DNA of 64,000 nt from Durusdinium trenchii (Eukaryota; Sar; Dinophyceae; Suessiales; Symbiodiniaceae), in assembly GCA_963970005.1 (NCBI GenBank), contig CAXAMN010001203.1, positions 376,859 to 440,858 on the forward strand. Reading direction: 5' to 3'. Positions 41,288 to 54,400 of this stretch are shown here, piece by piece. The number at the start of each line of letters is the position of its first letter. The first letter of the stretch is position 1. A program made the position numbers and the translations under genes. The notes beneath the pieces were generated by a model. That model made no database searches. It saw nothing but the letters and a program-made list of their open reading frames with translations, and was not told where the DNA came from.

Positions 41288-41560
41288 TCAACCTGGACCC
41301 TTGGAGAAACCAAAGGCCGCCCCTATGCCATATAAGCTCATTCCGTCCCTAACCATCCATCTAAGCTCCTGCCGACCGGCCTCCGCCCGGACCGGCGCGC
41401 GCTCTCTCTCTCTCTCTCTCTCCCCGCCCGGACGTCCAGACGCGCCGGTCTCTCCAAGTCGCATGAGCTGGTTGAGCTGTGTGGCATTCAGACGCGGCAC
41501 GTTCTGGTTCACCCTCCGGGCCACATTTGACAGGGGCCGTTGTGAACATGCGGGCCACAA
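41288..41560 (-). CDS. Candidate exon region with an internal CT repeat
   Basis: One minus frame reads NVPRLNATQLNQLMRLGETG before a CT/GA microsatellite (read as repeated ER), and RQELRWMVRDGMSLYGIGAA after it. The two flanks look coding. The repeat may be translated or may lie in an intron. No family is recognised. Confidence 0.25.
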   Translation of the reverse strand: MWPACSQRPLSNVARRVNQNVPRLNATQLNQLMRLGETGASGRPGGERERERERAPVRAEAGRQELRWMVRDGMSLYGIGAAFGFSKGPG

Positions 41561-42319
41561 CTCGGGGACATGTGTGTGTTTAATCGTTTACGTCACGTTG
41601 CTTTTCTCTTCGATTTGTGCGGCACTGCCCCAACTTGGGGCAGGGTGAACACCCCTTCACGTGCAGCGTCTGATTGAAACAGTGAAAGAAAGGTGAGGTG
41701 ACTAATGTCACAAAGCTGGAAGCAATCAATCGTCTTTATTTATGAGACAACTCGACATCTTCCCCCCCCCACATCTCACGCCGACCTACTTACCATAACT
41801 TCCATCCACCATAGGAACCTGGACGAACCTTTTCTCAGTTCTAAGCCACCCCAGAAACCTACGGAACCTGGCCGAACCTCCTCCAAAACCCGTTTTCCAT
41901 CCGTTTTCGAAAACAACGACGCACCGTGAGCACCTCCTGGGAGACCGGAGCCTTGGTGGACTGAAACGCGAGTCGCGATGTGGCTACTGGGTGGAGATGG
42001 AATCTGGGTGGATGGGCACAGGGGGACCGGGTTGTTTCCCACTGAACATGAAGAGAATCGACAAGCAAACATGGTGAACCTATAGCAGGGATTACGGGGG
42101 GCTTCACCATGTGGGTTGCACACCATTTCACCAGGTGCCAAGGTCGACAGCACTTCTGGTGCGAAGACGGATGTGGCCGAACCTCAAAGACCAGAGCATC
42201 GAACATGTCATGTCTACCCAGCGGATGGCGATCGGACGGGAAAGAGAATCCGGACCGGAAAAGACACACAATGTGGTGATCCCATGTGATCCCAGTTGAA
42301 AAAGTGGGGTGAATTTCTT

Positions 42320-42495
42320 CACCGGGTGCCAGGCTGTCAATATGTTGATGTTCGAGGCATCCAAAGAGCTTTCAACAAGCTGATTGAAGTGGGTCCCTCC
42401 GTTGAAGGGAACATCCACAGCTGGAGTATGTTGCTGAAGGTAGTGTTCTGAATGCCTTTTCACTATGGCAAAGGCAAAACCTACTGATTTCTGTA
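42320..42495 (-). CDS. Candidate exon, unrecognised
   Basis: The minus strand reads VGFAFAIVKRHSEHYLQQHT, PAVDVPFNGGTHFNQLVESS and LDASNINILTAWHPVKK. This is one of the more convincing unassigned coding stretches. The frame is open over 42128-42784, so the exact borders are unknown. Confidence 0.4.
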
Positions 42496-43120
42496 AGGAT
42501 AGTCCTGCCTTGTGGCTCCCCAATGGTCCTCTGATTCCAACGCCCTTTGCAAAGGAGAAACTGTGGCAACCGAGCCAACCAGTGTGGATGCTACTCTGAT
42601 GTTGTGCTTTTGTCAAACCCAGCTGTTGATGGAGTCCCAGCTGTTGTGCGTTTGCCAAACTCTCCACCGAAAACCAGATGTTATGTCCGAGAAAAAAGCA
42701 CCAAAACCGAAAAGACCAACCATGATGGATCACAAAAGGTCCTAAGTCTATAAGACTTCTGGGAATTGAAACCATTTCAGCCATCCAAAGATATTTGTCT
42801 ATAACTAATTCAGAGATGTATATTTCCAGTCATAGTAATAGGGATATATATATATATATATGGATATATGATATATAGCAGTGTTGAATGATTTACCATG
42901 GAAATTGTCAGATTCAGGCTATTGAAGGTCGATTCCAGTGTCCCTACTTTCTGACAAAAATAAGAACGTGTCTCACTACAACAATAGAAATCAAACACCA
43001 CATACCCAAACCGGAAAAAAAGTACCAAAAAAGCTTGTAACTCCTCCAACTACACCACTATACCTCCCCTCTCCTCCAGTTCACTTCCATCCCTCCCATC
43101 GCTGCCGAGCAGCTCCGCAG

Positions 43121-43320
43121 TGGACTTTCCGCTGATGGAGCTCATAGACCGCGTCCGATCGACCTCGCGCGCGGCGACCTCGGGGCTGCGCTCCTCGGGG
43201 CTGGTGGCACCCGAGTTGAGCGCCGGTAGCGCCTGCGCGAGCGCTCACGAGCGAAGGAGGGTGTGGAGGTGGGGCGAGGAGGGTGAGGAGGTGGAGGAGC
43301 TTTCTGAAAATGGTCAATAT
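43121..43320 (+). CDS. Candidate plus-strand exon, unrecognised
   Basis: After CCGCAG the plus strand reads DFPLMELIDRVRSTSRAATS, then a segment ending in GEEGEEVEELSENG. The minus strand is also open with low-complexity content, so strand choice is tentative. Confidence 0.25.
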
Positions 43321-43799
43321 CTCCAAAATGAGGGCAAAAGGCAATGAGAACATGAGAAGATCTGCTATGATCTTAAGTGGTAGAAAGGTCATTTCTGCTC
43401 GGTCCAAACGAAGGTGTTCGGCCCAGTTCAACCGAGTTCCGGGCTCGTTGTGCGACCAATCCACCGAGTTCCAACCGATCAATCGTCCAATGGTATACTG
43501 CCCCACCACAAACGGACCACTGTACAAAAGCATGTGTTGATTCGCACTGACCCCCTGTGGTTTTTGGGGTTCCATGATGTTCCATGTTCATCTGCAGCGG
43601 AGCATCCAAAAAAAGGAGTCATGCAACAGAAAGGAATTATCCAATGCCATGTTGTATTTGATACCAACCTCAGTTCTTTCGAGGGGACAAGCCAAGTTCT
43701 AAATGTTTTCACCCCACCAGCAACACTATCCTTATGTCTTTTTCAGTAAGATCTGGCCAAGCAAACAAAACAACCATCTTGATATCTGTGGATTTCATC

Positions 43800-46700
43800 A
43801 ACAATCATCAACTCAATATCCCAAAATCAACTCCCCTGTTTTGATGCTTGTTCCCACGAAGATACCATTGATCTATAGATTTTCCAAGGGGAACCGACCG
43901 ACAGCGGCCTCGATTCACGGCCTCAACAGTGGCGGCCTCAGCACCGCGGCCCTCGGGCGGCTTCCTGTCCGTCTCTGATCTCGCCCTCGGCCGGGAATGG
44001 GGAATGGGGGTCCGTAGCGATTCGAGTTGATGCCAAGCCCAAGCACACGAATTATATATGTCTCCTAAAATGGTGTGATCATGTGTGATCTTATCCGTAC
44101 AAAGTAGGTGTTTGACGGTGATTGATTCTTTATTGATGGTTAAGTTCTTCTTCCACCAGAGTGCTTGGATTGACCTCGCGCACCTCGCGAGGTATATTAA
44201 TCCTGCAGCAGCCGAAAACTTGCTGCTTTTGAGCTCAGTCTGTGGCGATCCAACTCATTGGTTTTAAGTTTTAAGCTTTGCAGCTTTGATTCTTTGGATC
44301 GTGTGCAGCGAGAGGCTATCGCGGTGCCATGAAAACTAAACTTATGTGCTTTGGAAAATAGGATGAAATAGGGGGGGTTCTAAGACATGCTGAAACTGCA
44401 CACTAGAGCATTTCCTGCCTCAACACACGGTCAAATTGTCCTTAAACATCTTTGTATGTTGCTTCAACCACTGGTACAAGACTTCACAGGAATGTCAGTT
44501 GGGCAGCCGGGCAAAAAAACATGATGCCCAAACCACGTACTTGAAGCGATGTCTTTAGTTTAATTTAGTTATGCTAAGTTCTTGAAGTCAAGGTTTAGTT
44601 CTATAGAATTTCAAGGTCAAGAGCCAGTCTCGCCCAAAACCATCATAACTGCTTCACTCTCATCTGACTTCGAGTGGAAGAACTCTGCCATGTGAGCATC
44701 GCTGCTCGGTTTTCCGAATCCGAATGTCCTGCGACCGAATGGCATCCTGCTCAACCGAGGCGTTACCCCGGTCGACCAGGACCCGACTTCACAACACAGG
44801 TTTTTTGAAGTGGCGTCGATTTAGGACTTGACCAAAAGCAGGTGGTGACCTGCTTGGATTGGCTTGTTTCGGGAAACATATTCACTAGAAAGGGATTGAA
44901 CCATAGGGAAAATACACAATCACCTTAAGCAAAACCAAACCTGTTGAATGGTGCTGGTACTGGTTGCTTTTCACAGCATGAATAAAGACAATGGATAGCA
45001 TCCTTCGACATGTCTTTGTACATCTATATAAATATGCCTAGATTCGGCCTAGATGCCTATCAAGAAATACGTATCAAATAGCATTGAACCAACCGAGCAA
45101 AAAACATGGTGTCGTGTCGACACTTATAACTCAAAGTACTCCATGTGACTGCCATAGGACTACCTACATTGGGGTCCATTGATCGGCAGTCCGCAGTCCT
45201 GGGGCTCTCGCCAGTCCGACTGCGCCCACCCATGTCGCTGGGCACCCGAACTCCTCCTCCGATTCAGGTCTTTGCCTCAAGGAACGAGACGAACGAAACA
45301 CCCCCAAAGGGCGGGATTGTTCACAAACCAGGAGAGAAGAGATGAAGAAGTGCACATCATATCCAGAAAAGAAGTGTTCGCTGGAAGATTGCATTCTGAA
45401 TTCTATCTTCCGATTTGGGAAGTTTCTGATCCAAGAGCCACAGCTGACATCGCCTCTGAAGCGGCTGGTAGTTGAATCGTTGAGAATGCACCGGAAATCA
45501 TTGAAATATGTTGCTTGAAACTAGAACCCCCTCCTCCAGCCAAATCTGTCAGAGAACACCTTGTTCAGTGTCATCCGTGTTCTTTCGTTGAACCCATTGG
45601 CGCTAACCCGAGCCAGCGCTAACCCGCTCTCAGAGTTGAAATCCGTTCGCGCCTCAACTTCTCCAGTTGGCCTCTCACCGTCGACCAATTCGAGAAGTGC
45701 AAAGAAAAGGACTTGGATTTCAGGTGGTGTTTTTGGTTGCGTGTTCTTTTCCCTGGTGGGGAGGGCTTAAGTTGGTTTTGGTGCTTTTCATGGTTTGGGC
45801 GCGCGCCTCTTTGTTTTTGTTCGTGTGTGCAGGCAGGCAAGCGGAGATGGGAGATAGATCGGTTCGATCGATCGATGGTCCAGAAACCGGTTCATTTGAG
45901 TCCCACACAACTGGACTCAGAAACGACGAGTGGACTCATGCATGAGAGGTCATCTGCAAGCAATGGATGTAGAGGAGACCTGTTGGAGGGTCCTGGTCGT
46001 TTGGTTCTTTGGGGGGTCTCTTACCATCTCTCCAACCTGCTCAGATCCTCCTGATCCTCCTGCCCCACTGCACTCGCACCTGCAGGACTAATTGGTGGCA
46101 CCAGCCCCACTTGCTTGCGAACTGCGCGAAAGGCGAGCCGGTGCTTCACTCGCGGGCAGTTCACTGGGTGGGGAATCCTTTAAATACCTTCCAATATGCA
46201 TAGAAATGATGTCCAGTAGAGGGAACACATGGCATTTCTTTGCCACACACATGGCTTTCTTTTTCTGCTCGAGGTACCTTTCTGGAGCAGTTCGTTGAGG
46301 CTGATGCCTTTGACCGTTCTCCTACAGCGCCCAAGCAAAGTGCGTGGAACCAGATTGGGGGTGCAAACTATCCTGCAGTGGGGCACTCAGCAATGCCAGC
46401 TCTTCCATTCCAATCGGTGAAAACTAACACTCTGATCGAACACATTACATGGCAGCGCAGTGGTATGGGCTCTCCAAAGACACGTTCCTGTATAAATTAC
46501 ACAACATGGGAGTCGGAGTGTCACACATTGGCCAATTGGCCAACTCAACCTACGGAACGTGAGAACACAAGCTTAGCAACCGGGAGCGGTAAGATCTCAT
46601 GATGCCTGGAAAAGCTCGACATGCAGTTTCGTCTGGTTTCACCAATAAACCCTAGTAGCTTCTTGCTCCATGCAATGTCGTTTGGGTTCACCAATAAGCC

Positions 46701-47640
46701 CTATATAGTAGCTTCTTGCTCCTCGTAATAAGGCCAGGAGCCCCAGGCTCTAGTAGCTGTTTGGGTTCACCAATAAACTGGGCAACATGTCCCCAGACCT
46801 TGGGCTTTTCCACTTACACCCATCCCCCGAGGATCCGCACGCTTATCTCCACGCTGAACTCCACGGCCCTGGTGGATGGTTTGGACGGTGAACTCTTCTG
46901 ACAAACCAGTGAAAGGGTGGCTTATACAGGTCAAACATCTGCACCAAGGAACATTGTGATTTGAAAGCTGCTGAAGCACTTTCAGTTTGGTCAAACCTGT
47001 CCGGACACGCCAAAGGCGCGCACCCTCTGCTCTCAAGGTATACGTCCTGCCACCTTTCTGTAAGCACATGCAAGCACCTGAATAGAACACTCCCCCCCCG
47101 GATTTCACACTGTTTTCGCCAGCGCGTCTCCAGACCCCATAGAACCCTACTACTTCACCTACCTACACCGCAGCTCTTGGACTGTCCAACACCGAGCTGC
47201 CACCATCCACCATCCACGGCTGGATCACGCGGACCGATCGACCTGTGAAAACCTCCACTCCCGAAACCTCACCATGTGGCCACTCCAGAAATGACCGAAC
47301 TCCGAAGGACAATCCGACCAGTTTTTGGGACCAATTCGCCTCGAACATCCATCGTTCCTCCCACACCCCACACCCCAAGAGCGGCGTGGAGCGGCGTGGA
47401 GCGGCGTGGAGCGCAGAGACCACCGCGTTTGACGGGTCGTCAGCGAGCAACGGGTCAGTACTGCATCCGTTTCATGAGGTCGATCGCTCCGTACGTACTG
47501 AATCCTATAGAGTCGTTCCAATTCCGTGCTAACTCCCAAAGCAGAAAACGACCTGCATGGTAGATATGTTTTAATAAACACACACATGGTGGGTGGTTAC
47601 TGATAAATAAAAAATTGAACTTGAGGATTCCGAGAATAAA
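43800..47640. other. Spacer with weak exon hints
   Basis: Minus strand 45180-45300 reads RSLRQRPESEEEFGCPATWV in one frame. Minus strand 46830-46890 reads STRAVEFSVEISVRILGGWV. Plus strand 47390-47419 has GAGCGGCGTG three times in tandem. No borders can be fixed, and the remaining sequence shows nothing recognisable. Confidence 0.3.
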
Positions 47641-47664
47641 AAAGAAAAGTGTTATAACATGTAC

Positions 47665-47763
47665 TACCAGGACCTTCCCAGTGACCGAACTTGAGATCCC
47701 AGTGTCTGAGGTAAGGTCACTGACTTACCAATCCTGAAAGAGGTCACGAGTGGAAGGTCCTGG
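47665..47763. repeat. Palindromic CCAGGACC element, next to a possible splice donor
   Basis: The ends are TACCAGGACCTTCC and GGAAGGTCCTGGA. The outer GTAC on each side extends the palindrome. On the minus strand it begins within a few bases of the possible GT donor of the 47769-47905 exon. Confidence 0.5.
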
Positions 47764-47768
47764 AGTAC

Positions 47769-47905
47769 TCTTCTCCACTCTGGACCTCCCCGTTCTTCCC
47801 CAGTGGGTTTGCGCCCGCCTGCGGAGAGCAGCTCTCGGAGCGTTCGGACCTCGGTGTCGGTCACGTCACCGAAGGTGAGTCGTTCGGTCAGTCGACCCGA
47901 GAACC
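47769..47905 (-). CDS. Candidate exon, unrecognised, ends at a repeat element
   Basis: The minus strand reads LTERLTFGDVTDTEVRTLRE, LLSAGGRKPTGEERGGPEWR and R, then AGA|GTACTC. The GT lies at the tip of the palindromic element at 47665-47763. The composition is strongly coding-like. The 5' border is uncertain. Confidence 0.4.
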
Positions 47906-50762
47906 GAAGGAGTGTTTAGACACGTCGACCCAGAAAAACACCGAAAACACAGGAATGAGTGGTGTCGTGGGCGCCCAGTTCTGAAGAAGTGACACAGCAA
48001 GACTCAATGGATATACGGATTGGGCGCCCTTTTTTTTTTCAGAGCCACCTAGTACAGAGTTTTAGCAGTGGTTCTTTTGCTGGTCTTTGGCGGTCTCCCT
48101 ATTTTAGTACAGTGCCCATTTTGGGGAGAGCTTTGCGCAACTGTTGCCGGACACAGGATGGACATAAACTCTTTTATATCGCATCTTCCAAGAGGAAAGA
48201 TAACGTTTAAACCCCTCTTGATCCATCCACATGCACGTCCAAACTCCCCACACCAAAGGTCACCCCTCCAAAAAGCCTCTGAGCTCCTGCCCCCAAACTC
48301 CTCGATGCGCCGGCCTCTTCACCCCTGGTCCTTCATGGTCGCCCTGGCCCTGTTACCCTCGATCCGAGACGATCCGATCGGGCCCGGGGCCGCGTCGTTC
48401 CGCCGAGGGGCGGCGAGGTGCCCGGAAGTTCGCCGCCCGAGTCGGCACCTGAGGCGGACGGTCGGAGGTCGGTGGTCGGAGGTCGGAGGTTGAGGTGTTC
48501 CCCAAAAATGGAAGGATGAGGACGAACAGATGAGGACGAACCTTGGGGAGGTTGAGGGTATAGGATCAATGCATGTGAAGGCAACAGGGAGAACATAGTT
48601 GGATCATGTTTGATCTTTTGATTGGTGATGCAGTGATGCATGAATTCAGGAACTGGCTAATGGTCTCATCTTGCTGGACCGTTCGAGCTGGTGAATGGGT
48701 CTGGTCTGTATATAGTCATGGTCCCACGATTGCTCAAATCCATCTGTTCAAGCTCTGGAAGAAGCACCTGCAGTTTGGGCCCAGTGTTGATCTCACTTAA
48801 AAGGAGGGCCTCGGCCTCAGCCTTACATATATATATATATACACACTTACCCACCCCGCTACAGTCTTGGGTCTTTTTCACAATAATTTTATTTTCTATT
48901 ATCGGACTTCACTGCTTCTCTGTCTCTGTTCCCTCCCCCTGCCAATGTCGAACCAAAAGGGCTCCGACTGGAAATGCCGGTCACAAGACAGTGCTGTCTT
49001 GACAGCTGGGTTAAACCACACTGCTCCGTCTTGAATTGTTTGCGTTGCATCAGAACTCCGAACACCATGTTGTCTGGTGCCAAGACTCATCTACAAACGG
49101 TCAAACGTATTTTCCACAATGAAGTTTAAATACGTTACGATGAATGTTTCTATTGAGCCCTAACGATGTTACTTCTCATACTAACAACATCTAACAACTA
49201 ACGTTTCTATTTTTGTTTCCAGGTGTATATATAGAGGGGATAGGTATCCCAAACGTACTACAATGAACTTAAACGTATTTCTACCAGTGTCTGTTCATGT
49301 GTGGCTTCTGGGATGCAGTACACACAAAGAATTGATGGCACAAATGGATGAGCAAAGTGTTTGTGTTCGTTCCTCCTAGAAGGTAGGCATTTCACATGTT
49401 TCAGTTCAATAAAACAATACTATATAATGTTGTATTCCATTATACAGTATACTTTAATAAAGGGTGTTGTAAATGAAAAAGGCAAACCCTTCGATTTGGA
49501 AAGCCTTTCAATTTTTGATACGAGCTTAATGATTGATTTTATGTCGAATTGTCCCAGGCAAACTTTGTCGGCGTGTGTTTATTCAATCGGTGAAAGGGCT
49601 TCTTGCGAATTTCATGGCTAGCGGCTAGCTCGCTAGAAATATACAACGATGCTTGCAAGCTGGGGTGACCTTAAGCGCCTCTATGAACCAAAGCTAGCAG
49701 ACTGCTACAAATCGTTGGATCAAACAGCTCGAACGACCTGGTCCATGGTTCTGAAGCCGAGACGTCCGCGCTGCTTGTTTGAACGAAGCAGAATTAATAG
49801 TTCCGGCAGATGTTCGGGACCCAATTCACCATTTGTTCACCTCAGTAGTTCATGTTGTTTAAGACTATTCCTGAAGCGGGTTTTCGGGTTTAGGGTTGGG
49901 TCCGAACCGAACAGCGACAAGGTCCACGAAACCCATCCGACGTTTCTCCCGGCCTTCTCCGTGGGGCGAAGCAGTGGTGGGCGGACTTGGCGGTCGAAAC
50001 GGATGCGGAAACTGTTCTTTTTTTTTTTGTGAGGATGATTTTGCTGGACATCAAACAAAAAAACAGGGGATTGAGATGGTTTGAGATATTGAAACCTTCC
50101 CCATAGATGACTGGAAAAGACACGTGGTTTGGAAGTGATCTTTGATGTTCTTTGATGTTCTTTTGTTTATTGTTTTTCCCTGCTTACGTTTTTCTGAGGA
50201 TTTTCAGATCCCGCTTGCTCGTCTCTCGGACACTTTCATCCAGGTAGGTACCTAAAACGATTGACCCTTTGCATAGATCAAGGATGATCAAGGTGTAATT
50301 CCCCAAACTGACATTGTGTAATTCTATATCTTAAATTTTGACAAGAACTGCGTCATGATTAGGCTCATGACCCATCTCAACTGTGGTCATAACATGTGAA
50401 CTATTGGTCATGCCGGAGTCTTCATCCGTTCAGGTCAAATGCAAGCACTGAATCTTTAATAAAAGACCTCCACTGTTGGCAACGAATCTCCCTGGACTGA
50501 CTCAAAGTTGCACTCCCCCAAAAAATAACATCTGATCAACTCTGTCCTCCAGAGCCCTCCTCAGGCAACGACCTTGAGTCGAAGTCAGCTTTGACATTGA
50601 AATAGTCGCCTGAGAAAGGACGCTCACAAAGTCCAAGTCCGAAGGTCGTCATGGTGGGCTGGGAGAGATTTGCAGTGATGTTGCGGATGGGAAAACAACC
50701 TCAGAGAATGTTACTTCAGAATATATGACAGAACCTCAATTACTTTACTTCGATTGTTCCCC
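47906..50762. other. Spacer without a firm gene
   Basis: The plus strand at 49649-49770 reads MLASWGDLKRLYEPKLADCY, then DQTARTTWSMVLKPRRPR, a weak exon hint. Region 48300-48480 is GC-rich and open on both strands. The remainder shows no recognisable feature. Confidence 0.3.
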
Positions 50763-51444
50763 CCCCCATGACATGTCAATATTTGTCTTCATGACATGGT
50801 GAGGAGCATGTTGCCATGGTCGTGAGTTTTGTGGTTCTCGATTTGCTTGTGGGTCCTCGAGTTGTGTGCTGTGGTTGTGGGTTGTGGTTGAGTGTTGTGG
50901 TTGTGTGTTGTGGTTGTGTGTGTTGTGGTTGTGTGCTGTGGCTGTGCGCTGTGGATGTGTCTTTCTGGTTGTGTGTTGTGGCTGTGTTTATGATTGAGTG
51001 TTTGTGATTGCGTCTGTGGTTGTGTTTGTGATTGTGTGTTTGTCGTTGTGTTTGTGGTTGTATGTTTGTGGTTGCATGTTTGTGGTTGTCTGTTTGTGAT
51101 TGCGTGTTTGTGGCTGTGCTTGTGATTGTGTGTTTGTGATTGTGTTTGTGCTTGTGGCTGTGTGTTTGTGATTGTGTGCTTGTGGTTGTGTTTGTGGTTG
51201 CGTGTTTGTGATTGTGCTTTTGTGGATGTGTTTGTGGTTATGTGGTTGTGCTTGTGGTCGTGCTTGTGTGTTTGTGGTTGTGTGTTGGTTGAGGTCCGGC
51301 AGCGCCCGGTACGCTGGGGAGCTGGCGGTTGAGGTCCCGCGGGGAACGCTGCCAACCGGAACTCGCGGTAGAGGACGAGGCGGAGGACGAGGCGGAGGAG
51401 GAGGACGGCAGATGAAATAAAATCTAACAACCCTCACCTGACAG
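50763..51444 (-). repeat. Composite minisatellite-microsatellite element, short inverted copy
   Basis: Its reverse complement has the same borders and order as 30972-32475: TTTTCCCCACCTGTCAGGTG, GAGGGTTGTTAGATTTTAT, a CCTCCTCC tract, GGACCTCAACCGC words, CACAAA/CACAAC repeats, GAGGACCCACAAGCAA and GCAACATGCTCCTCAC. It holds only about two diverged minisatellite units and about 0.45 kb of the hexamer repeat. Confidence 0.75.
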
Positions 51445-53419
51445 GTGGGGAAAACCACATCATTTGGGCTCGTGGTGACCTGCGGTGACCTGTGGTGACC
51501 CACACCGTGTGATGGTCAGTCATCTGAACATTGACGTCAACAAACCGGGGTTCGCTTGAGTCAGGGTTACCTGTTAACCTTGAGCCCTGTGACTAGCTCA
51601 ACCCCACCATCCAGTACTACGATGATAACACCAAAGCTAAGAGTTCGGGCCCGAAACACAAATCCCGATTACGCAAAGAGTTCTCCGCCACTAAGAAAAC
51701 ACCTTCAGAACTAAAAAGGACCCCAAAAGGCTGCTACCTGCTCGATAAATCTCGATAACATGTGTACCGCAGCACTCGAAAAAAACCTAAAATAAAACTG
51801 CACCCAGCATGTTCCGATGATGTTGGGGCGCCTTTTCCCACCAAAAAACGGTTCAGCGCCTGGAAACTGCTCCTTAAACTCTGTCTCCCGCGATTTTCTC
51901 CTCGATGGAGACATCGCCTCCACCAGTGAATTGGACCGGGATGGCTGGATCGGGGATGGCGGTTTCGCACGTCGACGGATTCGCGGATCGATGCCACTTT
52001 AGGCGGTCCATGCGTAACTATGGCCGCATTTCAACCTTTGTCGAGCCGGTAGCAAAGGCTAACTGTGGAGAGATTTGGATGAAATGAATCTCTGACCACC
52101 ACATCCTGGCTTTAGAATGCTTTAGACTCTATATATAGATCTGACTTTTAAATTTTAGATCAAACTGGTCGTGCTGTGCTCCAGATTGGGTCGTCATTCA
52201 CTTTCAATCCTGGCATGGATCTCTCAATCGATCGCTCCACTGATACCTAGTCACTGCCTTCGCAAGTGACCAGCACAGTGGTGCGGTGGCTAAAAGCAAA
52301 TCTCGGCAGCTTCTGTTGCGGAAGAATGGCACGACCTGGTGACCTGATCGGTATTCTCATCGAGAATTCTCGCCGATCAGACGTGCCACAAACTTACAGA
52401 ACCCAATCTAATTCGGAAGACTAGACAAAACGTCTGTCCGATTGCAGTGAAGTGGCGGTGCTGGGTGGTCCGCCATCGGTTCTGCAGGCAAGTTTGCCCC
52501 ATGACCATCGACGATGGTCAATCTGTCAGTCTGATATCTTGTTCATGCCAATACACGGTTAGATCACGTGGGTCTTCTGGGTCTTCGGAGTCTTCCATGA
52601 CTTCACATGTCACCAAACACATATAGGGTTTGGTTCGGGCCCGGAACCCTGCGAAGGTGTCGAGTCTGACCCCTGCCACGGAGGGCCCAAGGATTCTGAG
52701 GGCTTAAAAAGATCGACTGCCCCGTCCTTGAACCACCTGCTTGGCTTAAGCAAGAACCAGCATGCATCACTGTCAAAACAGTCAGTCAATTTGGGAGATA
52801 TTGAACCAAAGGATCGGGCGACACCGTATTTGCCTGGGCAAAGCTTTTGGAAGAATAACCTGCATGCTGAATCGAGGAGGATCAGGGTGCAAATGCCAGG
52901 CGATGCCTTGCACCGGCAGCCCGGTAGCAAAAGCATAGCTCACAATTCCTCCTTCACCAAGGCTCTCTCTTCGAATGGTCCAAAGATTGTCTCCTGTACG
53001 CGGCTGGTGTGGCTAGTGGCTTGGCTCGTCGTTCTTTGGAGAGACCTCTTGGTGGCTTGCGCCGCTGCATGGCTCGACAGAAGTCCAAGCTGGACTGCGA
53101 AAATTGAGCGCCTTCATCCCGACATCATGTTAACTTCAATATATAAATTGACCAAATAATTCTGGACCCTGAGTTTCAGCTGCTTCCAAGCCTTGATTCT
53201 GGATGTTCAGCTCCTCCAACCCTGATTGTAGATTGTCAGCGTTATTTTTTGATTTCTTATTTGTGCATTGCCATTTGTAACCTGAAGTCAACTCACAAAG
53301 ACTACCCCTCGCAAGCAGCCCAAACCTCCAAACACTCCAGACCTCAAATAATACTACTACAGTAAACAAACCCTGGCTGGTTCTTTTGGTGGTTTCCGTT
53401 GCAATTTCTCTAGAATTCA
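51445..53419. other. Spacer with weak exon hints
   Basis: Minus strand 51830-51920 reads RRKSRETEFKEQFPGAEPFF. Plus strand 52980-53130 reads TRLVWLVAWLVVLWRDLLVA, a hydrophobic segment, then a basic end. Both strands are open in each place. Nothing else was recognised. Confidence 0.3.
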
Positions 53420-53590
53420 TGTTCTTTACTTTTCTTTTCCTTTAATGTCCTTTTCTTTCCTTCTATTTTCCTTGCATGTCCTTTTCTTTAATTGTCCTTT
53501 CATCTCATTTCCTTTCATTATCCCTTCATTCCTGTTCTTTTCCTTTCATGTTCAATTCATGTCCTGTTCGTTCCTTTCATTTTCCCTTTT
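53420..53590 (+). repeat. Pyrimidine-rich imperfect repeat (CCTTTCATG-like words)
   Basis: The words TCCTTTTCTTT, TCCTTTCAT and TTCATGTCC recur irregularly for about 170 bp, with almost no purine runs. Confidence 0.6.
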
Positions 53591-54139
53591 TCACATCAAA
53601 CATTTTTCTGGATATTGACTATATATATATTTAGGGTCAGAACTTGATCACCGGGGGAGGGGGGAGGTCATCATGGACATTATCCCGACGAACCAGCCCG
53701 ACTCTCCAGAACCCTTCAAGAAAAGGACTCCCAAAAAACTCTTGAGTCTTGAGAACACAAAAACAGGACACAAGTCTGTTCATCCCAATTCATCCCAATT
53801 CTCCACATCCGACGGATCCCCATTTCTCTAAGACTCCCAAAAAACGAGTCGAGCGACTCGAATCGACCCGAATTCGACCGAAGAGGACCGATGGTCCTGC
53901 ACTTCGCTGTCCAGGTCACTCTGCCTTGGTGAAACATGAAGCTGCAAGGAGGATGCTAAGCAATGCTGAAGACTCCAATGGTTCAAGGCAACCACTCGAC
54001 TCATCCATCATGGGTTCCCTTCCAGATTCCCTTCAGGACCATCTATGTGAGCAACTTTCGGGTCATGAATGGATATTAATGGGTAACTCTTCCATACTGA
54101 AAACTGACATCTGAAACACCGAGATGCGGCGCTGCTCTT

Positions 54140-54400
54140 TCTTCAGCCACCTCCACTTTGATCCCTGTCGTTGCGGGCGACACCTCTAAGGACTCCGTGA
54201 CTTTCTCATCTCCGTCGTGTAAGGACTTCGTCCCGCTCTCCGGCGCCTCGCTTCAGAATGCGAGTGATTTGGTGTGTGGGTCCTTTGTGTTTTCTGAAGC
54301 GAGGGGAACTCACCGCGTACGCTGTGTTTTTCGTGCTTTGGCCAACAAAGTCCCCCAGACGCAAATCCATGCAAATCCCGCAGATCGGATTTGTTTATTT
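54140..54400 (+). CDS. Candidate plus-strand exon, unrecognised
   Basis: The plus strand reads VAGDTSKDSVTFSSPSCKDF, VPLSGASLQNASDLVCGSFV, then FRALANKVPQTQIHANPADR. It is protein-like, but the minus strand is also open. Borders are unknown. Confidence 0.25.

Noticed and set aside
39731..41422. The CT microsatellites as related mobile insertions
   Set aside because: Flanking sequences at 35.1, 39.7 and 41.4 kb do not match, so simple slippage explains them.
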